34,274 nt of DNA from Salinisphaera sp. (GTDB taxonomy: Bacteria; Pseudomonadota; Gammaproteobacteria; Nevskiales; Salinisphaeraceae): the NCBI GenBank assembly GCA_027858915.1, contig JAQIBT010000081.1, forward strand, positions 1 to 34,274, given 5' to 3'. Made by a program: the position numbers and the translations under genes. Below are positions 1 to 6,920 of this stretch, in pieces. A model generated the notes under the pieces. That model made no database searches and was not told where the DNA came from. It saw only the letters and a program-made list of their open reading frames with translations. Each line of letters opens with the position of its first letter. The first letter of the stretch is position 1.

Positions 1-582
1 ATTCCATCTTGGTCGCGAGGTGCGTTAGGGACAAGATTCCGCAGCCGTCTGTTTTACATCACTTAGCCGCAGTTATCGCCTTGGAGGTCGAGAAACTCGT
101 CGCAGAATACGAACGCAGACGCCAGCTAGGCTCCGAGTTGCTCGCGGGTCTGATCGACGCGCGTTTGGCTACCGATCTGGCGGATCCCCTACTCTCTCAG
201 CGTCAACTCGCCGATGAGCCGCGCCGGCTCGCCGCTTGTACCGGAGACGTTCGTGAGAACGAACACGCCGATCTACACCTGAGGTTAGAGATTCGTGGAG
301 TACCCCATCTGTTGCTGAGGCGTACGCCAGTCCTGACAGCGCTCTTGCCAGCCACGGCTGAGGATATCGACGCGTTCCGAGAAGAAATAGGGCCTGATTA
401 CTCTATTGGCTTAAGCGACCCCATAGGCAATTTGCCACGCATGCCCGACGCGTATCGTGAGGCGCGCTGGGCTTTAGAAAGCGCAATTGCCACTAATAGA
501 GGCCTTATCGAGTACGGAGAAAAATCGGCAATCTCGCCATTTTTGCCACGTACCCTAACCGATGCACATAGCAGTGTAGAAG
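1..582 (+). pseudogene. PucR/CdaR-family transcriptional regulator fragment, truncated by an IS
   Basis: The frame is open from the window edge, so the 5' end lies outside; the TTG at position 9 is only the first in-window start-like codon. The readable protein has a helical linker (HHLAAVIALEVEKL, then ERRRQLGSELLAGLIDARL) followed by a GGDEF-like CdaR domain ending in IGLSDPIGNLPRMPDAYREA and FLPRTLTDAHSSVE. This is the order seen in PucR/CdaR purine- or sugar-diacid-responsive activators. Similarity stops exactly where the insertion-sequence terminus begins at 582, and the C-terminal HTH_30 DNA-binding domain these proteins need is missing. The remainder is not found beyond the element, where an attC site follows instead. 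The gene is therefore broken and presumably non-functional. Family assignment is from motif memory and fairly sure; the ligand is unknown. Confidence 0.7.
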
Positions 583-601
583 GGCTCTCATGCACTGATG
601 T
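582..601 (+). repeat. Left terminal inverted repeat of the ISL3-family element
   Basis: GGGCTCT followed by TGC and TG matches at conserved spacing the reverse complement of 1925-1944. It lies 97 bp upstream of the transposase start, at the exact point where the PucR reading frame loses family similarity. The outermost G (582) may or may not belong to the element. Confidence 0.65.
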
Positions 602-678
602 TCGCCAGGAAAGGATGACTGCCGCCGACAAATCCGTTTCACTACAAGCTCCTACACAAGCAATGAGGGAGTTAGTAC

Positions 679-1917
679 ATGGCGGCAACCATCCCAAGCT
701 GGATTGTTGGCCTGAGAGGCCAATGCGTCAAGCACGTGACGTGGGACGACGAGCGAGACACGCTGGTCTTTCACTGCGACCGCGATCGGCGGTTTAAAGC
801 AGTCGATCACCGCACGGGATCGCGCGGAACGGTCAACCGACGACTACGGCGCTTTGTGCAGGATTTGCCAGTATGGGGCCGGCCGGTCGTGCTCTCGATC
901 GAGTATTGCCAACTCAAGATCGGGGCCACGGATCGACGCATGGAACGGCTGTCGTTTGTGGAGCCCGGCCATGGTTTCACCCAGCGTTTTGCGCGCTTTG
1001 TCAGCCAGTTGGCTCGGCACATGAGCATCGCCGCCGCGGCGAACTACACGGGCCTGGCCTGGCGCACGGTCAAGGCCATGGATCAACGCGCGTTGACGCG
1101 TGATCTAGCCGCGATGGATCCCGGCGCGCTGACTGGCCTGCGGGTTCTGGGCGTCGACGAAGTCGCCCGTGCCAAGGGCCAGGATTACCTGACCATTGTC
1201 TACGATCTGGACTCCGGCGATCTGGTCTGGGTGACGCCAGGCCGCCGTGCGTCCGACCTGACGGCTTTCTTCGATCAACTCGATGAGCCCGTCGCCCAAG
1301 GCATCGAGGCCGTGGCCATGGATATGTGGAAGCCGTTTGAGCAAGCCGTGCATAACGCCTTGCCAAACGCGGCGATCGTGTTCGATCGCTTCCACGTGAT
1401 GCAGCAGTATTCGAAAGTCATTGATCAGGTGCGCCGCGACGAGTTCAAGCGCGCTGCCAAGGCAGACAAGAACATCCTGGTCGGCAGCCGCTATCTGCTG
1501 CTCAAGAACGCGGATAACCTAAGCGACGATCAGACCGTAAGGCTCGACGAACTGTTGGCGGCCAACGGCCCGCTCAACGCAGTCTATGCCTTGAAAGAAC
1601 AGCTACAACAGCTATGGCACGCGCCGGCCAGTATCACCCACATGGGGCAACGCCTGGATCAATGGTGCGAGCTTGCCAATGCCACCGAATTGGCGCCGAT
1701 GAGAGGCTTTGTCGCCATGCTGCAGCGTCACCGCACCGGCATCTGCAACTACGCCGAGCATCCCATCACCACGGCACGACTCGAGGGCGGACACGTCGCC
1801 ATCGGGCTCATCCGAAAACGGGCTCGTGGATTACTCGATACCGAGTACTTCAAACTGAAAATTCGACAGAGTGCCGTGCCTGAGCCACCGCTCGGCCTGT
1901 ACGCTCTGACCGGATGA
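679..1917 (+). CDS. ISL3-family DDE transposase
   Basis: This 412-residue protein catalyses cut-and-paste movement of the surrounding element. The N-terminal 90 residues correspond to the ISL3 DNA-binding region, with WDDERDTLVFHC, though the usual CxxC zinc-finger spacing is not evident. A helix-turn-helix-like stretch (SIAAAANYTGLAWRTVKAMD) follows. The DDE domain contains LGVDEVARAKGQDYLTIVYD (first Asp), AVAMDMWKPF and AIVFDRFHVMQQ (second Asp region), and the C-terminal ARLEGGHVAIGLIRKRARG segment corresponds to the conserved catalytic Glu/Asn block. It ends LLDTEYFKLKIRQ, typical of the family. Length and all blocks look complete with no frameshift, so it may be active. ATG start at 679, TGA at 1917. 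Confidence 0.9.
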   Translation: MAATIPSWIVGLRGQCVKHVTWDDERDTLVFHCDRDRRFKAVDHRTGSRGTVNRRLRRFVQDLPVWGRPVVLSIEYCQLKIGATDRRMERLSFVEPGHGFTQRFARFVSQLARHMSIAAAANYTGLAWRTVKAMDQRALTRDLAAMDPGALTGLRVLGVDEVARAKGQDYLTIVYDLDSGDLVWVTPGRRASDLTAFFDQLDEPVAQGIEAVAMDMWKPFEQAVHNALPNAAIVFDRFHVMQQYSKVIDQVRRDEFKRAAKADKNILVGSRYLLLKNADNLSDDQTVRLDELLAANGPLNAVYALKEQLQQLWHAPASITHMGQRLDQWCELANATELAPMRGFVAMLQRHRTGICNYAEHPITTARLEGGHVAIGLIRKRARGLLDTEYFKLKIRQSAVPEPPLGLYALTG

Positions 1918-1924
1918 TTGGCTC

Positions 1925-1944
1925 AAACCATGGCACAAGAGCCC
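1925..1944 (-). repeat. Right terminal inverted repeat of the ISL3-family element
   Basis: It ends AGAGCCC at 1944 and is the imperfect reverse complement of 582-601. It lies just after the transposase stop codon and only 13 bp before the outer core of the first attC-like site. Confidence 0.65.
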
Positions 1945-1957
1945 ATTTCTTCTCCCT

Positions 1958-2027
1958 ACCGAACGCTTGGCTTTGCGGCGTGCCGGAGCGCAGCGAAGGT
2001 ACGTCCGACAACGGCCACTTGTTATAC
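1958..2027 (-). repeat. attC-like recombination site closing integron cassette A
   Basis: On the minus strand, the coding strand of the cassettes, the site opens with GTATAAC (2027-2021) and closes with GTTCGGT (1964-1958), 70 bp in all. The inner arms pair imperfectly (TGGCTTTGCGG against the reverse of CCGACAACGGCCA). GTATAAC is the exact complement of the GTTATAC that opens cassette A at 3636-3630, as expected for the two ends of one cassette. The DUF262 gene stop codon is only 2 bp away. This is the least canonical of the four sites. Confidence 0.65.
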
Positions 2028-2029
2028 GC

Positions 2030-3604
2030 TTACTGCTTTACTGATTGATTGCAATATGGATGTGTAAGCTGTGCATTATCGGAAGCACCCAAACCTCCAT
2101 CTCTTACTGGCTGTATATGGTCGTAGGATACAGACTTTTCAACATCTATATACCCCCCGCATACAGAGCATTTAATTCCATTTTTAAGTGCCACATCAAT
2201 AAATACCTTGCTTTTATCGTCGTCACTTATTTTTATCGAAGTCTTTTTGAAATCGCCGGCAATAATTTTCCCATCAAGATCGGAAAACGAAATAAGCTCT
2301 TTCTCGCTGACGTCTTCTCCAGCGTTTAATGCAGTGATAATGTTATTTAATAACTTATGATATCTTGGAACTCGATATTTGCTTATGCTTTTCTGTAAAA
2401 TAGTAGCTATCAAATCCTTGTGCTCTATCAGTAGCGATTCCAGTCCCTCTCTAATATCGGTAAATTTTTGGAAAAAACTTTTGTCATTATTTGCTATTTT
2501 ATCGGCAATTAGTGATGACGTCCCCAGAAACATAGGAGTAGAATGACGGCCTGATGGACCATAATAATAAATAGCCGGGTGCAGCCCAAGACTTCCTTTA
2601 TCATTCCCCGTGATTCTAGATGCAAGTGTCGTGACTTGTTTCATTACAGAAAATGTTAACTGGCCATCCGTGTCATCTCCAAATGATTCTACGGACGGGA
2701 CGTCACATTGTTGCTTTCTATTTGCAAATAAGATGAAGTCAATTAGTACCCGTATTGCAGTTCGTATGCCTTTAGAGCCACCTAACGGTAAGTCCAATGT
2801 CTTTATTGGTCGTTTAATCTCAGGGCTAAATAACAATGTGCTTAACTTCTTAGACTCTGCTTCAATATTATTAGCTACTGTGTCGCTGAATTGCGACCAA
2901 TATTTATGGCCTCTTCCAGCCCTAATGATTGCTCTTGCAGCAATTGGAACTGGCTTTTTCCTGTTTCTTAGCAAAAGCTCTTCCAGGTCATCCAAGGGTG
3001 TTCCTTTCATATTAATATTGAAAAAGGAAGCTTCTGCTTTATCAGCATTGCCCTGAACCCACTGGACCTGAAGACCTCTGCTAGTCAATGTTAGGAGCTT
3101 GGTTCTTTGTTCTTGAGTAATATCCTCATCGTCATCTTGTAAACTTTTATAGTATGCCCAAGTATTAACGCGCTCTTTAACTAATTTTCTTGTTCTTTCT
3201 GCGGCTTTCCTCTGCTCATTAGGAATATCATGGCCGAACATTTTGTGTGATATTTGCCCATCACCATAATCGTCCTCCATCCATGATTTTAAAACACTAA
3301 GTCGATGTCCCCCATCAATCACAAACAAATATGTCGGGGATCGCCAAAGAATTACTGAAGGTATCAAGTCACCATTTATATAACACTCGAGGAGTGAAAC
3401 AACCTGGTCAGGAGTCCAATGATTCGTTTCTCTCTGAAAGTCTGGTTTGCGTAAAATTGACCCAGTTAAGCCACCTGACATTAACTCCCTAGCGGGGATA
3501 GTGTTAAATTGCTCAAAGGCTAATTGGTCGTCAGAGTCATTTAATGCAAAATCAGCACGCTTTATCATTGCGTCTAGATTTACTAAGTTAGACTTTCCTG
3601 CCAC
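2030..3604 (-). CDS. DUF262-HNH (GmrSD-like) nuclease-type protein, integron cassette gene A
   Basis: This 524-residue protein has an N-terminal DUF262 (ParB/sulfiredoxin-like) domain: KPDFQRE near residue 53, IDGGHR at 96-101, and the family motif FFNINMKGTPL at 194-204. A long helical middle follows. The C-terminal HNH domain has C479-x2-C482, the core DHIQP with D495-H496, N510, H515 and C518. DUF262 plus HNH is the architecture of GmrSD-like type IV restriction and related defence proteins, so NTP-stimulated DNA cleavage is plausible but not shown. The start is GTG, 5 bp after a strong AAGGAG Shine-Dalgarno. The stop abuts its attC site. The DNA is markedly AT-richer than the chromosome, which indicates acquisition. 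It is the last cassette before the ISL3 element. Confidence 0.85.
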   Translation of the reverse strand: MAGKSNLVNLDAMIKRADFALNDSDDQLAFEQFNTIPARELMSGGLTGSILRKPDFQRETNHWTPDQVVSLLECYINGDLIPSVILWRSPTYLFVIDGGHRLSVLKSWMEDDYGDGQISHKMFGHDIPNEQRKAAERTRKLVKERVNTWAYYKSLQDDDEDITQEQRTKLLTLTSRGLQVQWVQGNADKAEASFFNINMKGTPLDDLEELLLRNRKKPVPIAARAIIRAGRGHKYWSQFSDTVANNIEAESKKLSTLLFSPEIKRPIKTLDLPLGGSKGIRTAIRVLIDFILFANRKQQCDVPSVESFGDDTDGQLTFSVMKQVTTLASRITGNDKGSLGLHPAIYYYGPSGRHSTPMFLGTSSLIADKIANNDKSFFQKFTDIREGLESLLIEHKDLIATILQKSISKYRVPRYHKLLNNIITALNAGEDVSEKELISFSDLDGKIIAGDFKKTSIKISDDDKSKVFIDVALKNGIKCSVCGGYIDVEKSVSYDHIQPVRDGGLGASDNAQLTHPYCNQSVKQ

Positions 3605-3629
3605 GATTTCTCCTTAATTTTTTGATTGC

Positions 3630-3704
3630 GTATAACGCCGAAGCTCAGTTGCCGGCCGAATCGCGCCAGCGCTTTGGGCGGTCAACTGCAGCGACATGTT
3701 AGAT
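3630..3704 (-). repeat. attC recombination site between cassettes A and B
   Basis: Reading the minus strand, the site opens ATCTAAC (3704-3698) and closes GTTATAC (3636-3630), 75 bp. The inner arms are GTTGAC and GTCAAC-type sequences (GGTCAACTGCAGC near 3680 and GCTCAGTTGC near 3643) that pair imperfectly, with an intervening GC-rich stem. The arms are almost identical to those of the next site at 4448-4550, so the two belong to one attC family. The B cassette ends with ATCTAAC, which exactly complements the GTTAGAT that opens it. Confidence 0.85.
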
Positions 3705-3709
3705 AACAT

Positions 3710-4432
3710 TTATGGTTCCCGAACATAGAGCTTGTTCATGTCTTTAGTTCCAGAGCCATCAACTGCTTCAAACCCCTGTTGGCGTGCTGCTCTTAGACCA
3801 TCTTTTGTTGTCGGGCGGGTATATACACGAACCGGAACAGCTTCTATGAATTGCCTCACCCGCTCAATAAGCGCACCCAAAGCGACTCCCTTAGATTTAC
3901 CTCCTTTAGAAGCAATCGCTCCGACGTAGTAGGCCGCCGGCGCAGTAAAATCTGGTGCAATATGCGTCAAGGAGAAGCTAGTAGGCTCAACTTGCCCGCC
4001 TAAAAGCATGTTGAGGCCTTCATCAGTGAGCGGAAAAATTGAGAAAAAACCGGTAACAACTTGGTAGCTTGCGGGCCCCTTATGCTTGGTTTTTACTACG
4101 ATAAAAAACATCTTTTTATTGTGATAAAACCATTTTTTCGCGCTGTTAAAGCTGGAAAAATCGGCCCCAAAAACACCATTGCAGAACGAATATGCGTTCT
4201 TCAGATTGTTTCGCGTAACCCGCATGACAGTTGGATCATCTTCTTCCCAGCGGGGCAGAAATGGAAGCGCTACGAGGCTAATTCCTAGAATTCCGACGAC
4301 TACGCCGCTACCTGTTAGCGCCGTTGCTGCTATTTTAGGTCCGGGGATCGCGATGATTACTGGAAGACCGGCAATAAAGCCGCCAATGGTAGTGAGTCCG
4401 AAGCCACTCTCAAAGTACCTTCGTCGTTCCAT
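3710..4432 (-). CDS. Two-helix membrane protein with C-terminal GNAT-like domain, integron cassette gene B
   Basis: The product has 240 residues. Two hydrophobic helices (about residues 12-29 and 34-58) form an N-terminal membrane anchor, followed by the basic/acidic turn PRWEEDD. The C-terminal half resembles a GNAT acyltransferase core: YYVGAIASKG (strand 4 region), KGVALGALIERV (pyrophosphate-loop-like, Gly-rich then a helix), PVRVYTRPTTKDGLRAARQQGFEAV and the terminal LYVREP. The catalytic substrate is unknown. The ATG at 4432 follows AGGAG at a 7-bp spacing, just after the attC boundary. The stop is 5 bp from its own attC. GNAT assignment is from fold-like motifs only and could be wrong; the helices and cassette context are directly visible. 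Confidence 0.7.
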   Translation of the reverse strand: MERRRYFESGFGLTTIGGFIAGLPVIIAIPGPKIAATALTGSGVVVGILGISLVALPFLPRWEEDDPTVMRVTRNNLKNAYSFCNGVFGADFSSFNSAKKWFYHNKKMFFIVVKTKHKGPASYQVVTGFFSIFPLTDEGLNMLLGGQVEPTSFSLTHIAPDFTAPAAYYVGAIASKGGKSKGVALGALIERVRQFIEAVPVRVYTRPTTKDGLRAARQQGFEAVDGSGTKDMNKLYVREP

Positions 4433-4447
4433 GGTTATGCTCCTGTC

Positions 4448-4550
4448 ATCTAACGCCTAAGCTCAGTTGCCGCCGGAGCAGCCGAAGGCTGCGGAGGGAA
4501 CCCGAAGCGCGGCAGCGCTTTGGGCGGTCAACTGCAGCGAACTGTTAGCT
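4448..4550 (-). repeat. attC recombination site between cassettes B and C
   Basis: This is the longest site, 103 bp. On the minus strand it opens AGCTAAC (4550-4544) and closes GTTAGAT (4454-4448). It carries the same inner arms as 3630-3704 and a longer central imperfect hairpin (GCAGCCGAAGGCTGC near 4478-4492). The opening heptamer complements the GTTAGCT that begins cassette C. The stop codon of the cassette C gene lies inside it. Confidence 0.9.
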
Positions 4551-5432
4551 TTTTTTATCGAGGATTTTTAACACTTGTGATTTATAATAATAATTAAATT
4601 CGAACGCATTTTTAATACCAAAGTACAAGGCAATATATGGGTTCATCGCGTTAGATTTCTTAAAATCTATCGGTCCAGTGTGATTTTTTATTAGCGACGA
4701 ATGATGATCGCTCATTTTCTTATCGCCGACAGTTCTATCAGGCGCGGATAATATAAAACCTCGAAAATCTAACGACTGCGTCTTCGTAACAAATTCAGTG
4801 CACAGGTCGCTAAGCTCAGGCCAAATGTGCAGATCCACGTTTCGCATCAACTCGACGACTTCATTTATCAACCTCTGCTGCGCTTCGAAATAATAGGCTA
4901 TTGCTGGACGAAATAAATCGTCCGTCAGCATCGCTGTGCCAGCATAAAGCTCATGCATATCAGAGAATTCGAACTCCGTATTAGGCTTTTCTGGGTTTGA
5001 CGCGCTGGGTTTGGTAATCGGAAGGCATCGCCGCTCGTACTCTGCAATGCGTAGCAGCATCAGATTATGGTGGTTTTTGAGGCGCAATTTTTCTTCTTTT
5101 AAACGAGTTTCTTCTTGCTGTTTTTCTTTCTCAATAAGCACCTCCGACTCGCGTCTATGAGCAAGAGAGTTTAAAAACAGGCCGATTACAATAACTCCCA
5201 TCAAAGCTTGTGCCGACGCTGCGAGTTGCGCGAATGTTGATTGGAGAGTTACGTCGCCGTAGCCAAGGGTTGTAATCGTGACAGCGCTAAAGTTAAGAGC
5301 TTGTAAAACCTCGAGTCTTTCGCCGGCTACCGTTATGCCCGGCATAATCAGATATACGATAGCAAATATAGGGATTAGGCCTATATAGGTTGCGCCATAC
5401 GCCCATGTTGGCAGTAAAAATAGTCTACGCAT
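4545..5432 (-). CDS. Two-transmembrane potassium-channel-like protein, integron cassette gene C
   Basis: This 295-residue protein has a pore module of TM1 (about 12-30), a pore helix and the selectivity filter T54-T55-L56-G57-Y58-G59-D60, then TM2 (about 67-90). This is the KcsA/ion_trans_2 arrangement of tetrameric K+ channels. A highly charged coiled-coil (about 93-130, rich in E, K and R) leads into a cytoplasmic helical domain of about 165 residues that I do not recognise and that lacks an evident RCK nucleotide-binding fold. It likely conducts K+ across the inner membrane under control of the unknown domain. The start ATG lies 8 bp after the attC core GTTAGCT with no good ribosome binding site. 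The stop TAA overlaps the attC at 4544-4550. Base composition is AT-rich. Confidence 0.85.
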   Translation of the reverse strand: MRRLFLLPTWAYGATYIGLIPIFAIVYLIMPGITVAGERLEVLQALNFSAVTITTLGYGDVTLQSTFAQLAASAQALMGVIVIGLFLNSLAHRRESEVLIEKEKQQEETRLKEEKLRLKNHHNLMLLRIAEYERRCLPITKPSASNPEKPNTEFEFSDMHELYAGTAMLTDDLFRPAIAYYFEAQQRLINEVVELMRNVDLHIWPELSDLCTEFVTKTQSLDFRGFILSAPDRTVGDKKMSDHHSSLIKNHTGPIDFKKSNAMNPYIALYFGIKNAFEFNYYYKSQVLKILDKKS

Positions 5433-5440
5433 TTTTGTTT

Positions 5441-5527
5441 AGCTAACGCCTGAGTTCAGGTGCGCGACTGGTGGGTTCCAGCGTAGCCAACACAACCGGC
5501 CGCGTCACCTGCAACGATCGGTTAGGA
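5441..5527 (-). repeat. attC-like site upstream of cassette C
   Basis: On the minus strand it opens TCCTAAC (5527-5521) and closes GTTAGCT (5447-5441), 87 bp, with inner arms GCAGGTGACG and GAACTCAGGCG-type sequences that pair imperfectly. The arm sequences differ from the other two strong sites, so this site came with a different cassette. It should end a cassette lying at higher coordinates, but no matching GTTAGGA opening core was found there. Confidence 0.75.
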
Positions 5528-5804
5528 CCGCCTCGCAGGCCGAAAAATTGGTGCCTTCGGAAAGCAATTTTAGCGGTCAAATTCAGGCTTTTTACCCCCC
5601 CCCTTTTAAAAAAGTCAGAATCTCGGAAATACAACGACTTAGAGTAATTGGGACCCACCTGTTAGTAAGGTGGGCTAGGAGCCATGGAAAAAGACGGTTT
5701 AGCAGACGCGGTTGGGATCTGGGAACGACCCACCTCGCAGGCCGCAGTCCAGGCTCAGGGCGAGGGAAAGCCAGGGTCAAGTCTTGCATTGCCACATTCA
5801 TTAC
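5528..5804. other. Gene-free remnant next to the cassette array
   Basis: I see no credible gene here. The stretch has a 12-base direct repeat CCTCGCAGGCCG at 5531-5542 and 5733-5744, a run of nine C at 5595-5603, and a perfect 7-bp hairpin CCCACCT/AGGTGGG at 5654-5674 around the loop GTTAGTA. By position it should hold the rest of the cassette ended by the attC at 5441-5527, or the attI/integrase end of the integron. Neither is recognisable, so it looks like decayed cassette DNA. Confidence 0.5.
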
Positions 5805-6326
5805 CTAAACAACCAACGCATGCCATTCGGCAGCTTGTGATACCGCGGCGCGCCGGCTCTCCTTGGCTAGATTGACCTCCCGAGCCAAACGGCTGATCTC
5901 AAAAGCAAGAGGATCGACTGCATAGCCTTTCGACTCAAGCCAACCAAGCACATCAACCAGATGCCAAAGCGAAGGATTGCCGTCATGAACGGGCGACGGA
6001 AACGATCCCGGGTTCGCCGTCATCAGCTTCCGAAGATTCTGACGCGACATACTCATGAATTCGGCCACATCCGTCAAACCGACATAATCCGGCAGCACTT
6101 CAACCAGTTCGGCCATCGGCAAGGCACGCTTCACGTCTGCCAACGCGCTATGCAGCGCGTCCGCAGCGCTATCCGCTTCGCGCGTAAATTCGAGAGCGAG
6201 CCTGCCGGTCAAGCCGATACCTGGTAGCGCGTCGTCACAGCCAGCAGCTCCAAGACGTTCAATCAACGCATCCGAGTCGTCATAGTGACCGGAGAGCCGA
6301 TATTTGAGGGTGAACATGTATTCCAT
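5805..6326 (-). CDS. Unassigned DNA-binding protein with an HTH_17/excisionase-like motif
   Basis: This 173-residue protein has an alpha/beta N-terminal segment (YMFTLKYRLSGHYDDSDALIERLGAAGCDDALPG) reminiscent of small ligand- or partner-binding domains. Around residues 105-155 is a winged HTH-like segment, VGLTDVAEFMSMSRQNLRKLM, followed by FPSPVHDGNPSLWHLVDVLGWL. That pattern is common to AlpA/MerR-like DNA readers. A charged helix closes the protein. The ATG at 6326 is supported by AGGAG at 7-bp spacing. It stands alone between the cassette array and the VapBC pair. Codon use is GC-rich like the chromosome and unlike the cassettes. I do not know its target; it could be a regulator of an island function. 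Existence as a gene is likely, function unsure. Confidence 0.7.
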   Translation of the reverse strand: MEYMFTLKYRLSGHYDDSDALIERLGAAGCDDALPGIGLTGRLALEFTREADSAADALHSALADVKRALPMAELVEVLPDYVGLTDVAEFMSMSRQNLRKLMTANPGSFPSPVHDGNPSLWHLVDVLGWLESKGYAVDPLAFEISRLAREVNLAKESRRAAVSQAAEWHALVV

Positions 6327-6509
6327 GCTTGGCTCCTGATCCGTGTCCTGATTAGGATGCTTGGTCGTCGCGCCGGGTCTCTATCAATATGCGAGCGCGC
6401 GGACCAGTTGTCAACTGACAACTAATCCGTGTTATTCGGAGCGTCATTCGGGGCAAAGCAGCGCTTATAGAATCGCCGGCGGCTGCTTTACCGCTTTCGA
6501 CCGTAAGCC

Positions 6510-6920
6510 TCACTTACGGCTATCAAAAAGATATTCTTCCGGTGTCAAAGCCAGAACCGGGGATTCGCAAAAGTCTCGGATATTCCGAGTCACGATGTGT
6601 GTACACGCAGAAGATTCGGCCGCTGCCGCGACAACTGCGTCCTCAAAATCCGGCCAATCCAGCTTTCTAGCGGCTTCCAACTCATGACGCGTAGTGCCTG
6701 CGACCGAGAAGTATCTGAGCAGCCAGTCCACTACTCGATTTGCCTTCGTATCGGTCTGGTGTCGCGACACCAGATAATGGAGCGTGGTGAATGCGTGAGC
6801 CGGCAGGCAGGCAGCTACATGGCCATCTGTAATGAGGCCAATAACTGCCGCGGATGCACTGTAGTGCGGTTGTCTTTTCTGTACGACGTCGAGGACAACG
6901 TTCAGGTCGACAAGAATCAT
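6510..6920 (-). CDS. vapC: PIN-domain ribonuclease toxin (VapC type)
   Basis: This 136-residue PIN-domain protein is likely the RNase toxin of a type II toxin-antitoxin pair. The metal-binding acidic residues can be placed at D5 (ILVDLNVVLD), E80 or nearby, D94 in DFEDAVVAAAA, and D116 in TRNIRDF; the T111-R-N signature is standard. The start ATG overlaps the antitoxin stop by 4 bp (ATGA), so the two are translationally coupled. A hairpin with 7-bp arms (CCGTAAG/CTTACGG, 6501-6519) overlaps the stop codon, but it has no U-tract. In cells such toxins cleave tRNA or rRNA when the antitoxin is degraded; the specific target cannot be read from sequence. Confidence 0.85.
   Translation of the reverse strand: MILVDLNVVLDVVQKRQPHYSASAAVIGLITDGHVAACLPAHAFTTLHYLVSRHQTDTKANRVVDWLLRYFSVAGTTRHELEAARKLDWPDFEDAVVAAAAESSACTHIVTRNIRDFCESPVLALTPEEYLFDSRK

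Larger units (their letters stand above)
582..1944 (+). mobile_element. ISL3-family insertion sequence, about 1.36 kb
   Basis: A single transposase gene is bounded by imperfect terminal inverted repeats that begin GGGCTCT at 582 and end AGAGCCC at 1944. About 14 of the first 20 positions match when the right end is reverse-complemented. Termini starting GGCTCT and a length near 1.3-1.4 kb fit ISL3 elements. No 8-bp target duplication is visible: the flank before 582 ends GTGTAGAA and the flank after 1944 begins ATTTCTTC. The two flanks are also unrelated (a regulator gene versus an attC site), so the element probably took part in a deletion or recombination after insertion. Confidence 0.75.

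Noticed and set aside
5595-5603. A run of nine C as a possible phase-variation tract
   Set aside because: It is in non-coding DNA with no gene or promoter next to it; also a common sequencing-error site.
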